Below, one piece after another: positions 21,930 through 34,533 of a DNA stretch of 64,000 bases. Position numbers and translations under genes: made by a program. The DNA comes from Diphasiastrum complanatum (Eukaryota; Streptophyta; Lycopodiopsida; Lycopodiales; Lycopodiaceae), in the NCBI GenBank assembly GCA_029204225.1, contig CM055111.1, forward strand, positions 18,246,668 to 18,310,667, given 5' to 3'. The notes beneath the pieces are model-generated. The model ran no database searches, was not told the DNA's origin, and saw only the letters and a program-made list of their open reading frames with translations. The number at the start of each line of letters is the position of its first letter. The first letter of the stretch is position 1.

Positions 21930-22962
21930 TGGTTTGAAGGCAAAGAAACAAGTTGGTGAGCTTTGTTCAATGTCAAAGTTAGAGAGTTTGTCTTATTATT
22001 AGATCTAGCTCAACATCTAAGATGCATTTTCATTTAATACATTTGGATGTGCATTGTAAGAGTGCTTTGAGTAATGGAGGAGCAAAGATGTTTGTGAACT
22101 TGCATTAAACTTGCATTGGTGACTTTAGTAGATATTTTTGGACTTTTCTAAAGAGTGAGGATTTCGTACTTGATGTCTTTCTCAAGTTCAAGATTGTTGT
22201 GGAGAGTCAATTTAACAGTGAAGATCAAGTGCTTAAAGTTGGCAAATGAAGACCTATCAACAAAGTTCAAAGATGTTTGTGTGGCACATGGGATCAAGAG
22301 GGATCTTTCAAACTCAAAGGCTATACATAGTCTGGAATAGAGGAAGATCAATCTTTTTGAAAGAGCCAAATCATGAGGGTGAATGCAATCTTCGTAAGTC
22401 TTATGGGGTGAAGCTTTGATGTATACTAAGTTTGTTTTCATTAGATACTCAAATGAAGACTTATATGGTTGGTAAGAAGCCAAGTTTGGAGCATTTGAAG
22501 ATTTTTGGTAGTACTTGCTATGTCAACTCATCTTTTGAATTCTTGAAGGGAATATGTGTTGGATATAGTGAAGTAATGAAATCTTATAGGGTATACATTC
22601 CCAAGTCAAAGAAAGTTCACATTTCTAAGGATGTTGTCTTTGAAGAGGAGATTGTGGAGAAGATTGATGTTGTTGATGTTGATCAATCTAGCATTTCTGA
22701 TGGTGATAAAGATGGTTCTTTGGATGGTGATGGTGGAGATGCATCTCCAAGTCAATTTCTAAGAAGATCCTCAAGGGAAAGACAAAAGCCATCTAGGCTT
22801 CATATGATGAGAAAGGCAAGCAAGTTGAAGGTACAAACTTTGCTTTACTATTACGTCCATATCCAGTATGAGGGATTTAGAATAATTCCTTACATGGATG
22901 GCCAGTCACTCCAGTGTATGTGGTTATTAGTTATGCCTTGTCATTTTGGGCTTGGCCGATAA
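21930..22962 (+). pseudogene. Copia integrase remnant
   Basis: Pieces in family order: a GAG-pre-integrase-like stretch (VGELCSMSKLESLS, about 21950), a core segment (HLDVHCKSALSNGG near 22040, DFSRYFWTF near 22125), KIKCLKLANED where RSDNGGE is expected (about 22220), and VAHGIKR (about 22280). After a gap come EHLKIFGSTCYVN, VGYSEVMKSYRVYIP and SKDVVFEEE (22490-22640), and an Asp/Ser-rich linker with SSRERQKPSRL. The second catalytic Asp and the Glu are lost. Reverse transcriptase does not follow. Confidence 0.8.
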
Positions 22963-23157
22963 AGTAATTAATAATCATATGAGGGCCTAGACCTATAATT
23001 GGACATATGAGCACTTGCATGGTATTTGACTGCAAGGAGGTCAATTGCTTATTCAAGTTACATGTGGATCCTAAGAGAAATATTCTCTCCTCTTGGGAGA
23101 GAATATATACTAGTGGAAACTCGCCCATCTACCTATTGGATTTTTTTATCCTTGAAG

Positions 23158-23583
23158 TCAGGAGCCCCTCCTCTCTTGCATTCGTTCGTTGAACATACAG
23201 AGTATGCAATATGAAACCTGCCCTTCTAGCCATTGGTAACTTTTAACAAATTCCATACTAGATCGTAGACCTGGAGAAAAGTCGCTAGCGGTGTGTAGAA
23301 ATTTCCGGATGTTGTCATCATCACGGTATTTCAATTCTTCAAATGTAGAAGCTGAGTTGCCTAGCACAAATCTTGTTGGCGCTCTTCATTCTCTTGTTGA
23401 TCTTCTAGGAGATCCTTCTGGTACTGCAATGCTCTTGTCTTTATCTGTTTTGCTAGGTCCAGAACCAATTCGATTTACAGGTGTTGTAGCAATAGGCTGG
23501 CATGCGAATATTTCTTCATCTGATTCGTCGCTCGAATGAGGTGCGACTTCGTCTGAGTGTTCATCCTCTGCTCTCTCTGTCAC
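23158..23583 (-). pseudogene. Unrecognised acidic frame with one TGA
   Basis: Two minus-strand ORFs (23583-23386 and 23367-23158) are in the same frame, separated by a TGA that would be CGA before a C-to-T change. The first part is Asp/Glu/Ser-rich and ends GSPRRSTRE, resembling the copia integrase-to-RT linker. The second part (STFEELKYRDDDNIRKFL) does not resemble reverse transcriptase. It may be a copia linker fused to unknown sequence, or an unrelated gene fragment. Confidence 0.4.
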
Positions 23584-25655
23584 GGTTCGTAGATCCTAGT
23601 ATTGTCTTTCAAGGAATTTATAACTGACAGGATTATTGTTGGCCATTGTTCTGCTCTCATCGAAACGTCTCTGATTGTCTTCACTATGTTTATCTCTGGC
23701 ACATGGATTCTCTAAAACTAAGTATTTACCTTGCATCGATTCTTAGACATTAATGACATGTTTTATTCAGGAAATTTGTACTTTCATACATTTTCAAGAG
23801 AATGGCTAGGCCTTTGTGAAGCGTATAGCATAACTTTCTTGCTTTTCTTTCTTATGTCCCCATCAAGAAAACTTGGCACTATACCACAATTTTCCTGTTT
23901 TCATCTATTACGTCCTCATTTTGTGCATCAAATTGGAGTTAAACTCATGACCTAATTAAAGGAGAGAAAATAAAGTAATAAGCAGCTCACTACTTATTAA
24001 AAGTAAACTATCTTATTATGTACTTTATTTCTCTTGCATGTCCTCATTTGTGTGGCTAACTCCTATCTTCAAAGAGAATAAATGAGGTCCTCACCAACTC
24101 ACCACCTAATCAAGCAAAGAACTATTTATAAGCTATAGACTATGGATTTAGCTTGATAATACCTTGATGCATACATACAAATACCAAAACTCTCTATGAT
24201 CTAGAAAATCTAAGGTTTGCATTCCACCAACTAGCTTGTTGTTGTACATAAAGCTTCATCCATGAAAAAACATAATGTTAAATCTCAAGATGTGAACATA
24301 CTTCAAAGTTTTATGGAGATTCATTTCTAGAAAAGAAAAAGATGTCAATTATCTCTTAGAAAAACCATGTTTGGAGCTCATTGGAGGTTGTCTCTTAAAA
24401 AAAATGTCTCAAAATCTATGCTTCAAACACTACATTTATCCTCATCCTCAAGCCTCATAAGGATCATTGTAAATTCTTAGACAAATCTTCTCATGTACTA
24501 GGTTATTATCATTATTTAAACAATTTACAAAGTACATTTCTAGTTCTATGTTATGAACGATTTATTTTATGAGCAATACCATCACATTTTAGTTTTCCAA
24601 TAAACTTCTCATATTGACATCTAATGAGAGATAAGCACCTAACACTAACTCTTGTGCCAACAACCCAATTATTGGCTGCCACATAGCACATGAGCCTTGT
24701 GACATCTAGGCATTGGATGTCCTCATAGAATTTATGACCAAAGTCCACTAGTATAGAAACTTTCACAAATACCTTTGCTTATACAAAATTAATTAAAAAA
24801 TAGAAGAGTATCATAAATTAAGCTTATAACTAAACGGACAAAATTTACTTATATGTCACATTTGTGTGTCGGACTTGCAAGAAAGAAATAGACGCGAGAT
24901 AATATCTTTGAAATAGCGCATTGTAACATGGCACTGAGGCTTCAGGCTTGTACCTATCATACGTACAAGCCCTTCCATGCTGATGCTGAAACCGCGTATG
25001 CTTCACAGAACGGCTTGGAGCTGACGCATTTTAGTCTGAGAACATGAACATGTCTTGCTGGGAATGAAAGCAACGGTCAAATGTCTTGTCACATCTGACC
25101 TCTTATGCTCTTGCATGATTCTCAACTTTCGATTCTAATCAACGTGATTCTGTACTGCGCGATAAATAATCAATGGACTGACGGAGATCAGAACCGCAAA
25201 ATCGTGAGATGGACGAGATAGTTTATACACAAATGGCAGGCTTTTGATTCGGATGTGCCTAGGGGATAGTTGACAGCAAAGAAGCTTATACGGATCACAG
25301 ATCAGTGGAAAGCGGATCTTAAAGCTAGTGAAAATGCAAATAGAACTTGCACACAATTTCCTGCTCTCCAAGATATTTTAGCAACTTTTGTCCTCATGCT
25401 TCTTAAGACGTAGTGCTAAGAAACTAATCTCGTTAGAAAACTAAAAGTGCTACTAATTCTATTTAACGTTTTATATTAAGGAGGCTTTGAGCCTTTGGCC
25501 CAAGTTTCCGCCCACGAGTGGGGCAGGGAAGCGAATGGAATCTGAGTAGTCAAGCCCAACACACGCACAGTAGACCACCGCACCAAGCGTGGGCCTATTA
25601 TTTATATCTACTTAGATTGAATTACGCATTTGGCGAACAAAATATTAAGCACTGA
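23584..25655. other. Intergenic, no gene recognised
   Basis: AT-rich and without convincing ORFs. Contains the dispersed repeat at about 24985-25085 that pairs with 14040-14140 in inverted orientation. The last 500 bp lie downstream of the transporter gene. Confidence 0.7.
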
Positions 25656-28573
25656 TCATGCGCCAATATCACAGACATGCTCTTCAGTGCACAGAAAACA
25701 TGGAGATCCAACATTTACAGCCGTATTGTGAACTTTGGCGCATTGTGGAGGTTTAAAAATGGTGGTAAAGTCGGATAGACAATCCGTGTTCTCTTGAAAT
25801 ATGACATCTACATCTTTGACAAGCCTCTCAGTTTGAGCAGTATAGAACGGAGATTTTAGTTGAGATATTAACATGACTCCTGGAAGATGATCAGCACTGA
25901 GGAGCGTCGATGCCAGGACATTTTCCATCAAATAGCCTTCATCTGGCCTGGAAAATTCCTGTCGACGATTCAAATGGCTACTCTGATCTTTGTTCTGTCT
26001 AGTAAGGCCCTGATCATTTTGGTATGGTTGAGAACTATTGGTACGCTGTTCAGAAGTCATTTTGTTAGTCCACATAGTTGCTAGCAGAATCATTGGCGCT
26101 CCCACAAGTTCAAGCTCGCTCGGAGATTTGTGTCGGAGAAGTGTAGAGAAAAATGCACCCCAGACCGGAATAGTCATGTAAATCAAAGTGGCGACGGATG
26201 CGTTCACTCCACGCAGAGCTCGTATTTCCAACCAGCTGCAAATTCCACCACAGACGATGCCATTGTAGATTAATGGAAGCCATGGTAAATGTTGAGCCAG
26301 TGTTGTAAAGTCTAAACCCCAATCACTAGAACTGGTGCATAGGTTGCATATCTCCCAGAAAAAGCTGAGGACAGATAATACGGCCGACTGAATGGCATTT
26401 GAACGCTTTGCATCCAATGCTTTAGCGATTCCAAAGACTTCTGATCGAAATATTTGCAGAGCAGAAATTAATGAACTCGCGAAAACCCACGAGTTTCCAC
26501 GTTGTGGAATAATGATGCCTTTCCACCCTGAACCTTCTTCCTCCAGCACACCCATACCTAACAGGGAAAATCAATGTTTGATTAGTGACTTTAACCGCTC
26601 ATCTGGGATAGGTTATCGACACCTCCAGAAAGACCATGCACTGAATGCCTTTTACCATGTAGTACATCTGAGAGCTTCTACTAATTAACTGCCTGAATGA
26701 CTAAATATTTGATAGCTGATATTAGATAGATTACCAGATAGTGCTATAAAGGTAGAAAGCCACTTGACTCCAGTTACCGACCGGCCAGCGCAAAGTTTCA
26801 TCAAGGGAACAAGCATCACCTGCTATCCATGCATTGTTAGCTTGGAGAGAAAGACATGTAAACAAAAGTTTTGTGTCTTCGAATTTTTATATGAAATGAT
26901 GGAAAGAGTTTTGTAAAAAGACAAAACCTCAAGATCATAACGATAGAGATAATCAAACAATAAACACTTCATTTTCATCACTTTCATAATATTGCATTGC
27001 CATAAGTTTGTATCTCAAGATCCATGTTCCTAACATTTCGCACTAGTATTTAGAATTACGTACGTACAATGCTACGATATGTCTTATGTTGTACATTGCA
27101 GTGTGGTTTCAAGGCGGGGAAAAGATTCTAAATATTTTCAGGTCAATGTAATCATTGTCTTTTAGTATCATCTTTGTTGAAGCACTTACGCTGAGTGTAT
27201 ACAGCAACGGCGCATCGTTCAAACCATCCCCGTTTGCACCGAATGTTTGGATGATGCTATATAGGAATGACCATGAGCCTAGCTCCACTCCTGCTCTGAT
27301 AAGTGTAGGGTCCAGATCCCTCAGGGCGCTAATCAAAGCTGGAAAATGAACCAACAGGGCCGATATAGATCGTAAAAGAGAACTGAAGCTTGGAGGCATG
27401 CCAGGTGTGGCGTCATCAGCAATCTCTGTTGCAGCAATACCCGAACCGTATCGAGCAGCTAATAGGTTCAACAGCATCAGAGCGATGACTTGCTTACTCT
27501 TGGCCAGTTTCCTTATTCTTTTCAACCAGGCGAGTTTATGGAAGCCGGAGTCTACTTCCAGAACGTTTCCAAACAATCTTTGAGATGACGCCTGCGACAA
27601 CCAATATCAACTATAAAGCGTGAACAATTTTGGAAGAAAACATGAATATAATGTAGTGAAACAAACAGTTATATTGCTAAAAGTCGGATCATCTGTTCAC
27701 TAATTCAACACCTCGTAGACTTTCATTAACCTCGCATCAAATGGAAATATGCAGTAAAAATTACTACATAACGTTCTAGGTAAAGACGGATCAATCAATA
27801 GAGTTTCATTAACCTTATATAAAAACTCAATCATCATGCGAGTAAAGACATAAAATATACACGTGAAGAAATAGTACATAACGTTTTAGCTAGAAGACCG
27901 ATCAATCAGACTTGGGCATTCGATCAAATTGGATTGAAATTTCAAATGCATTTGTACTTACTAGCTGTGGACGGATGGCGCCGATGTAATTTGAGTGATT
28001 TGCATTGTGAGGTGCTGGGTCCACTGCTGCGTATGGGCATTCGTTTTCGGGATCGTGAATTGTCTTGTTTACCAGACTTCTACTATCGTCCTCTTTCACC
28101 CAGTATCTACTATTTTTCTTTTGTCTTGCCTTCAAGATGTGTTTTTCTATGTCAAATCTAAGACATACACATCTACATTGCGGTCGTTTGCAGCAATCTA
28201 TCGAACCCATATAACTCCATCTGCGATCTACATCGGCTGCGACATAGGTAAATTTCTTCGACAATCTTGCAAGGGAATTAGATCTGTGGCAAGAGTAGTT
28301 GAGTATAGGATATTGTGCTTGGTGGAGACGAGAAGCTGCAACACATTTCCTGTTTGCCACACACGGCCTGTCATTGTACACAGAGTAACTATCAAGAACA
28401 CGTGTAGAGCTAGAAGCTGATGTATAAGACGAAACGTTATTTATTCTTTTTCTTCGTACGAGACATTGTATAGCAAGATCTGAAACTGAACACTTAAGTC
28501 GAGTGCCAGATATTGAAGTGCGTCGAAAATAATGTTTTGGAGCAAAAGTCACGGCATTTAATTGCAGAAACAT
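25656..28573 (-). CDS. EamA/DMT-family transporter, probably plastid-targeted
   Basis: Four exons: 28573-27962, 27591-27190, 26819-26735 and 26557-25656. All introns are GT-AG (GTAAGT, GTAAGT, GTAATC donors), with phases 0, 0 and 1. The CDS is 2001 bp, 666 aa, with no break. Residues 1-204 (exon 1) are Ser/Arg/Cys-rich and poor in acidic residues, with no membrane segment, as in a plastid transit region but unusually long. Residues about 235-375 form the first EamA repeat (VIALMLLNLLAARYGSG; GVELGSWSFLYSIIQ; VMLVPLMKLCAGRSVTGVKW). Residues about 395-530 form the second (LISALQIFRSEVFG; PWLPLIYNGIVCGGICSWLE; IYMTIPVWGAFF). About 135 hydrophilic residues follow. Drug/metabolite transporters carry small metabolites across membranes; the substrate is unknown. 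This is the only clearly intact host gene in the window. Confidence 0.85.
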
Positions 28574-29536
28574 TCCCTACTTCTTAAAAGCACCCAAACT
28601 CGTTCGACGTGCAGCTTATATGACAGCAGAGCCAAATTGAGTGCTTCAAACTTTTCCCGCATAAAGAATTAATCTGCTTTACAACTCTAGGAACAAGCCC
28701 TACGTGTTCTTCACTTATTATACAGTCAGTTGGATGTATTTTGGAGATCAACCTTTGATGAGCTAGTTGTTTTTTTTATCTGCCAGTGATAAAATGTCTG
28801 ATATTTAGTCAATTATCAAGCGATGACTTGATCTGTTGAAACAAGAAGTCATGCAAAATATCTAAGCTTTGTATGTACTGTATGAAAGCATTCACAATGT
28901 CCTGCGACGATCTACACTTATACAGGTTTCAAGATCGATCCAGCAATAACTATACATGTATGTCTGATCTTATTATATTCTCGATCAAGCAAGAAGGCTT
29001 GTGTTGCACGTAGCACAAAAGTCCAGAGTTCAGAGTCGGCTCTGACTGTGTCTCACGAGTCTCCTCGTATGCGATTCCCGAATCCCATGGGATCCGAAAT
29101 ATTCTTCCACAAAAAGGGCGAAAAAACTGATGGCAGGCATTGCTGCAGGGCCCAGTCGTGCAATTCTGAACAAGGGCGAGAATAGCCGGTGGAGATTCGA
29201 GAATAGGAATAGCGAATGACTGAATAGCAATAATAATAATATCTGACGTGACCTGTGCAAGCATATAACACCGTCCGTGAGGCAGCTGCGTGGCGTTGGT
29301 GCTTAGACAGTAGTCCTCTCACTTGGACTCATGAAAGGAAATTAGGAAACCGACTCCCTAAATATTTCTTATGTGAGAGGTCGGTCCGCGTCGGAGGCTG
29401 GAGCCCGAGGTCTTAGCTGAACCGACCACGTGGCCATCTTGAATTGAGCACGTTTGAACGTTTAAACTTTGCAGCCAAAAAAGAGGAGTCCGAGAAGATT
29501 CGTATTGATTTAGAGAGTCTACCCGTTGCTTCTAGG
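28574..29536. other. Upstream region of the transporter gene
   Basis: No gene seen. It should contain the promoter and 5' UTR of the minus-strand transporter, but no single TATA box stands out. Short overlapping minus-strand ORFs (28950-29322) are in three frames and not credible. Confidence 0.5.
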
Positions 29537-29638
29537 AGCTTCTACTACATGTGGCATCCAAGATTTTGAAATTGAAGTTATTTAAGCAGCTTCTACTACA
29601 TGTGGCATCCAAGATTTTGAAATTGAAGTTATTTAAGC
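29537..29638. repeat. Tandem repeat, two units of 51 bp
   Basis: Two almost identical head-to-tail units, each beginning AGCTTCTACTACATGTGGCA (second copy CAGCTTC...), immediately before a probable SINE. Confidence 0.9.
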
Positions 29639-29674
29639 TTACTTTATCCTTGAGGTATTAAAAAAGGATCTGCC

Positions 29675-29843
29675 CATCAGAGTGGGGTGTACTGGGTAGA
29701 GTTGTTGATTGCCACCAAAAAGGTGAAGTCTTGAATCCCGACCACTATGCTATGTAGTAACATCTAAGGAGGCTAGCTTTGTAAATGGCATTGCCAAGTT
29801 GTATATGTTGTAACTAGTTGCTTAATATGTATGCAAAAAAAAA
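29675..29843 (+). mobile_element. Probable tRNA-derived SINE
   Basis: About 170 bp with an RNA polymerase III-like internal promoter: an A-box-like TGGGTAGAGTTG (29693-29704) and a B-box-like AGTCTTGAATCC (29727-29738) 22 bp apart, then a tRNA-unrelated body ending in A9 (29835-29843). This is the plan of plant tRNA-derived SINEs. The first 60-70 bases could fold like a decayed tRNA. Target duplications were not identified, so the 5' end is approximate. Confidence 0.5.
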
Positions 29844-31678
29844 GATTCATTTTAGCAACATAATTACGTCATAAAATTATGGTGAGTTTGTCAAGTGAAG
29901 TTGTTACTATAGAGTGATCTTACTAAGTGTAAAATAAAAGGATCTTTCTCAAGCACAAAATTTAAAGGATAATGATGAAATCCTTTATTTATGGCTGAAA
30001 TTTTTAAATTAGGTTTCCCTCCAATTTGTTTATAGGTTTTTAAAAAAATTTGCCTTCAAAATCCTGCGTCCCAAATTTTTTGCCAATAAACAAACATTTC
30101 CTCTCATGTGAGGTCATTTTCAAGTTTCATAAAGATTTCATCACATGTCAAGAAAGTAGGTGACCACTTTCACTTTCCATAATATGATGGCCAAAATTTT
30201 ACAATTATCTTATGTTCACACAATGTGGCGAACATGAATTGCATACATAATTTTTTTGAGAAATCAAGATTTTTACAATGTAGAAATATTGCATCTACTA
30301 CATGTAAAAGACGTAAACTCAACAAGAACTTGTCAAAATCACTTATGTAAGTTGATTTATTGTTCCAGTCCGTGCAACAGTCGTACAACAACAATACTCA
30401 CACGTGGGACCTCATACATATAAGAAAAATAGCATTTTATACACAATAATCCATTATTATATCATCACCAAAATGCAAAAAATGGATGTAGAACCCCAAA
30501 GAGATATTCCATAAGAATGAATGAGAGAAGAATGAGAGAGATGAAATGCTCCCATGCTTGTAGCCTATTTATAATAGCCTTCTGTCCTATTTGGATGCTC
30601 TTACTCAAGCTTATCAACTTATGGAAGGTTCTAGATCTCTTCTAAACCCTAAATCTAACATGACTAGATTCAATGCATCTATAATAACCAATTAGAGTAG
30701 GTCCAAATTCGACCTTATCAACTTGCCTAAGTTGCCAAAAATTATAAATACACTATTCTTAGCCCTTATTAACTTTATAAAGTCTATATAGCTCTAAGAT
30801 TAAAGTACATATTCCTCAAAATTGCCAAATAAATTCAACATGAAAAATCTTAAACTAGTTGACAATTTTTCACACTCTCTCTTCAACTAGTTCTACCACA
30901 CAACTTTGATAGAATGATATCCATTCTAAGTATAGACCTTCTTTCTATGGTTTTATAATAGCCTTCATAATTGATATAGAAAATAGTATCCACATTGGAT
31001 GCTTCACTATTTCTTACATCAATTTTACATATCAAGATGTAACTAGAATATGAAGAACCAAATAGAATGTAAATACAATGATTCTTCCATACTTTCAACT
31101 TTGAACTTTCTAGAAAATAACAGCAAACAAACAATAATTGTGAGTAATCAGCCAATGTTTGCATATCTCCTCCATCTTTGTCCTTCCCTAAAATGTGGGC
31201 CACCAAGAAAATCCATGAATGAGCCTCCCATTAGAGGAGTTCCAAGCACCAAAAGGGCTGTTTGTCAAGATGCTTTTATTGACTATTCAACTATTCAATG
31301 TACATGTGGCCCGGTAAATTTTTTATACATGTGAAGGAACGTAACGTTGTTTGTCGGTCTGAAAACATTTGGAGTTTTCCGGTAATATTTTGAACATTTC
31401 AAAACTCCCGCTGGGCAGGGTCTAGAGTTGTGATTTGACAATACTTGTTGCCCACAAGACTCCTAACTGCCCGACTCTTAAAACTTATGGTTAGTAGTAA
31501 TATATTTTGAGCAAAGCATAGTTAAACAAACTTACATGTTTTGAAGAGGGCCAACCTACAAGAAGCTGCAAAACATCATCTACAAACACATCAGCCATTA
31601 AACTACAGATGAGTAGAACAACAATAGATTTTCTAGACATTTTTGATAGTTTTATAGAATCATAATCAGTATGTGATC
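29844..31678. other. Non-coding, no gene recognised
   Basis: AT-rich sequence with no family-like frame. The minus-strand ORF at 30883-31206 and the plus-strand ORF at 31050-31334 overlap each other and have no recognised features. Confidence 0.6.
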
Positions 31679-32275
31679 ATTCCAATGTATTCTACGCGAA
31701 GAGTAGATCATTTTCGCTTTTTACCTCATCTCCATCCGAGTTCATATAAGAAAGTTATGGCTGATAAAGATTTTGATGATGTGGCATATCGCCATGATGC
31801 GAGAATAGACCAGTTTGTTTTTACCAGAATGCAAATTCTTGCATGGTGGAGATATTCCAATGGATTCTACGTGAAGAGTAGATCATTTTTGCTTTTTACT
31901 TCATCTCGATCCGAGTTCAAATAAAAAAGTTATGGCTAATCAAAGATTTTGATGCTGTGGCATATCGCCATGACGCGAGAATACACAAGTGTTTTTTACC
32001 AGAATGCAGATCCTCGCGTGATGGAGATATTCCACATCATCAAATGCCACATCATCAAAAATGCCATATCATGAAATGCTTATCTTGTACTATAAATCTT
32101 TGATCTACCATTACTTTCTTATCTGAACTCTGATAAAGATGAGGTCAAAAGCAAAATTGAAGTACTCTTTGCATAGAATATGATGATGTGGCATATCGCC
32201 ATGACGTGAGAATAGACAAGTTTTTTTTTACTATAATTCAAATCCTCGCGTGGTGGAGATATTCCACATAATCAA
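31679..32275. repeat. Tandem repeat of 175 bp with a partial third copy
   Basis: Units start at 31679 and 31854 (ATTCCAATG...), with the next ATTCC at 32029, giving a 175-bp period. A partial third copy (GTGGCATATCGCCATGACG...) lies at about 32188-32270, and a short inverted piece (ACTTTCTTATCTGAACTC) at about 32113. The 83-codon frame across the first unit is not a gene. Confidence 0.85.
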
Positions 32276-34373
32276 GTGTTGCGTCATCAAAAGCTTATTT
32301 TGTACTTTAATCTTTGTATTTTTTAATTTGGAAAAACATAAAAGCAAAATTCAGACCCAACTTCAAGTTCTCTCTTATTTTAATAATTTAAGGGAAGAGG
32401 ATTTGAACCTCTAAAAGGTTAAGCCTTGTCTTCCAAACCCTTAATCCTAAACAACGGAGTGGTTAATCTAATAACAAAGGGAACATCTTACTCAACCAAG
32501 AAGCTAGAAACATTAGTACATTATCTACAACAATATTAACTATTAATCTAAGAGGGAGCAGAATAACAATAAACATGAACTCTGCGAAAAGCAATCATAG
32601 CACCTACAAGAACAAGGCATATAACATCAATAAAAAGTTGCAAAAGGAGCCCACATTGCTAAAACTTCCTTACAAGACTCCTCAAAGTCATTCTCAGGAT
32701 GACTCACAAGTATTCGACAAGCTGACATGCAAATTAGTGTGACAACATGACCGGAGAAATCTAAAAGGCTAGAGGTTCTATTTATATAAAACTTCGATCC
32801 TTTACACATGAAATTTTGGAGGGAATTTCTCCCGCTTGTGGCGTGTGCTTTGTTTCTTGGCAGCGTGTTTTGTTTCATGCGCACTGTTAATATACTTCAA
32901 AAAATGAGCCAACCACACAACTTAGACGGTGGGCAGCACCGAAAACTAAGAAAATGAGAAAAAAATCCGGTCATTTTATCATTCTCTCTCTAACATTCTC
33001 TTACTAAGGCATGATTTCTTATACAGCCCTTTTGGAATCGAAAACTCCTCTAATGATTGCCATCTTGCCACAAGATATCATCATCAGTTGATGACTTGAC
33101 TATGAATGAGTGATACAATGATCCTCCCTTAGCTTCATTTCCATCAGGAAAACTAGCCAAGAAGACTAGTACAACTCCAACATCAAAATGATGCAAGACA
33201 AGGTAACTAGTTTCACCATATCTTGACAATTTGCGCACATGATGGAAGAGATTGGATGAGTCACAAACGATTCAATGCGAATCGGATGGAGTTCAGATGC
33301 GATCGCTGGTCACTGCCATTTGAATCACTCCTACAGTCCTCCAGAATATAGTCAGGCACTGCTGATCTACGTTTATAAATTAATGTAGCATTCAACAAAG
33401 TTTTAACCGAGGTGCAAAATTAAATGAATGAGAGAATCGGACATACGAATAATAGCAGATACATTTGCATTCAAGATCATACATCATAAAAGTGACATGT
33501 GCACAATGGCTACAAGATCATCTATTGATTTTTCTCTGATTCTTCAAGCACTGCATGCACGCAGTGTGTTGGCGTGACAGAAATACAGTCCTCTCACGAG
33601 TGGATGTCTCGCTTACTAGCGGACTTGTAGATCTATGTGGATCCTGATAACAAGAACGTGTCTCGCATGCAGACGGACTTCTGTTCTATATTTTTCGTTT
33701 TGATTGCTTACTAGCATCAGACTACTTCATACATCTTTGTATATCTGTATATGCCCTCTCTATCAAGTATCATCTATTAAGTATGTAGTCGCTCTGTGTA
33801 ACCTTTTAGATTAAAGTAATTAAATCTACAACTAATCCAAAAAATACAAAAGTGATGGATTAGCCGTGACTTACAATGTATCTGCTTACGTCATGCCATC
33901 AGATCAGACATCTGTACTTCTGGGTACTTGTGTGACCTTGTTGGTCCTTCATGGAGCATGAGGGCAGAAAATGTTTCATGACATTTTTTCGTGTCACATC
34001 ATTGGTTTCGTCTCCGTCGTCTGACTTTCTCGTGATGGACCACAAAAGATTCGCGTCCGCAAATCTTTTGTGTTCGTGTCTTCTCGTCAGGTGTTCGCGA
34101 ATCTTTCGTGCTTCATGTCTCTTGACTTTCATGTTCGCGAACATTTTCGTCAGATAGAGGGCTGAAAGCTAGCAAAGATTTGTAAATAAAAACATTTTGC
34201 ACGAGATCTTTCGTCAGATGTATTGCAAAGGTGTTATCCATCTTCAAGACCAAAGGCTCGTTACTTGTTTCACCCAATTCGCCCAGGAACTGCCTTTGCC
34301 AATTCCGTCATCGGCTCTTCCTCCGAACCGATTTGCGGGGAGGGGGCTCAGAGTGATTCAAATTTTAAATCCG
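32276..34373. other. Non-coding, no gene recognised
   Basis: No credible ORF. Positions 33380-34160 contain motifs such as GTTCGCGAA and AAAGATTCGCG that, on the minus strand, resemble the copia LTR starting at 40512. An old minus-strand LTR is possible but cannot be bounded. Confidence 0.45.
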
Positions 34374-34533
34374 CGTGGCATTGCCACGCTTAAACAATCT
34401 AGAAAATTGCCACGCATGGTAGTTTTTTTTACCAAAAGTTAAATTTTGCCACGCGTGGCAAAACTTCTGAAAATTTTTCTGAAGTTTGCCATTCGTGGCA
34501 AATTTTTCCAGCAAGTGAAGTTCTGCCACGCCA
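34374..34533. repeat. Array of TGCCACGCRTGGCA-like palindromes
   Basis: Five copies or half-copies of a TGCCACGC/GCGTGGCA motif spaced 30-60 bp apart (about 34376, 34399, 34447, 34488 and 34524). One is a perfect palindrome, TTTGCCACGCGTGGCAAAA. They stop at the left end of the foldback element. Confidence 0.6.

Noticed and set aside
22148-22483. 111-codon minus-strand ORF
   Set aside because: Antisense shadow of the copia integrase remnant on the plus strand.
28950-29322. Three overlapping minus-strand ORFs of 76-104 codons
   Set aside because: Different frames over the same DNA, no family features, no splice sites linking them to the transporter gene.
29680-29745. Possible tRNA gene
   Set aside because: Only box-like motifs are present; no acceptor stem closes and no clear anticodon arm could be drawn. 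Better explained as a SINE head.
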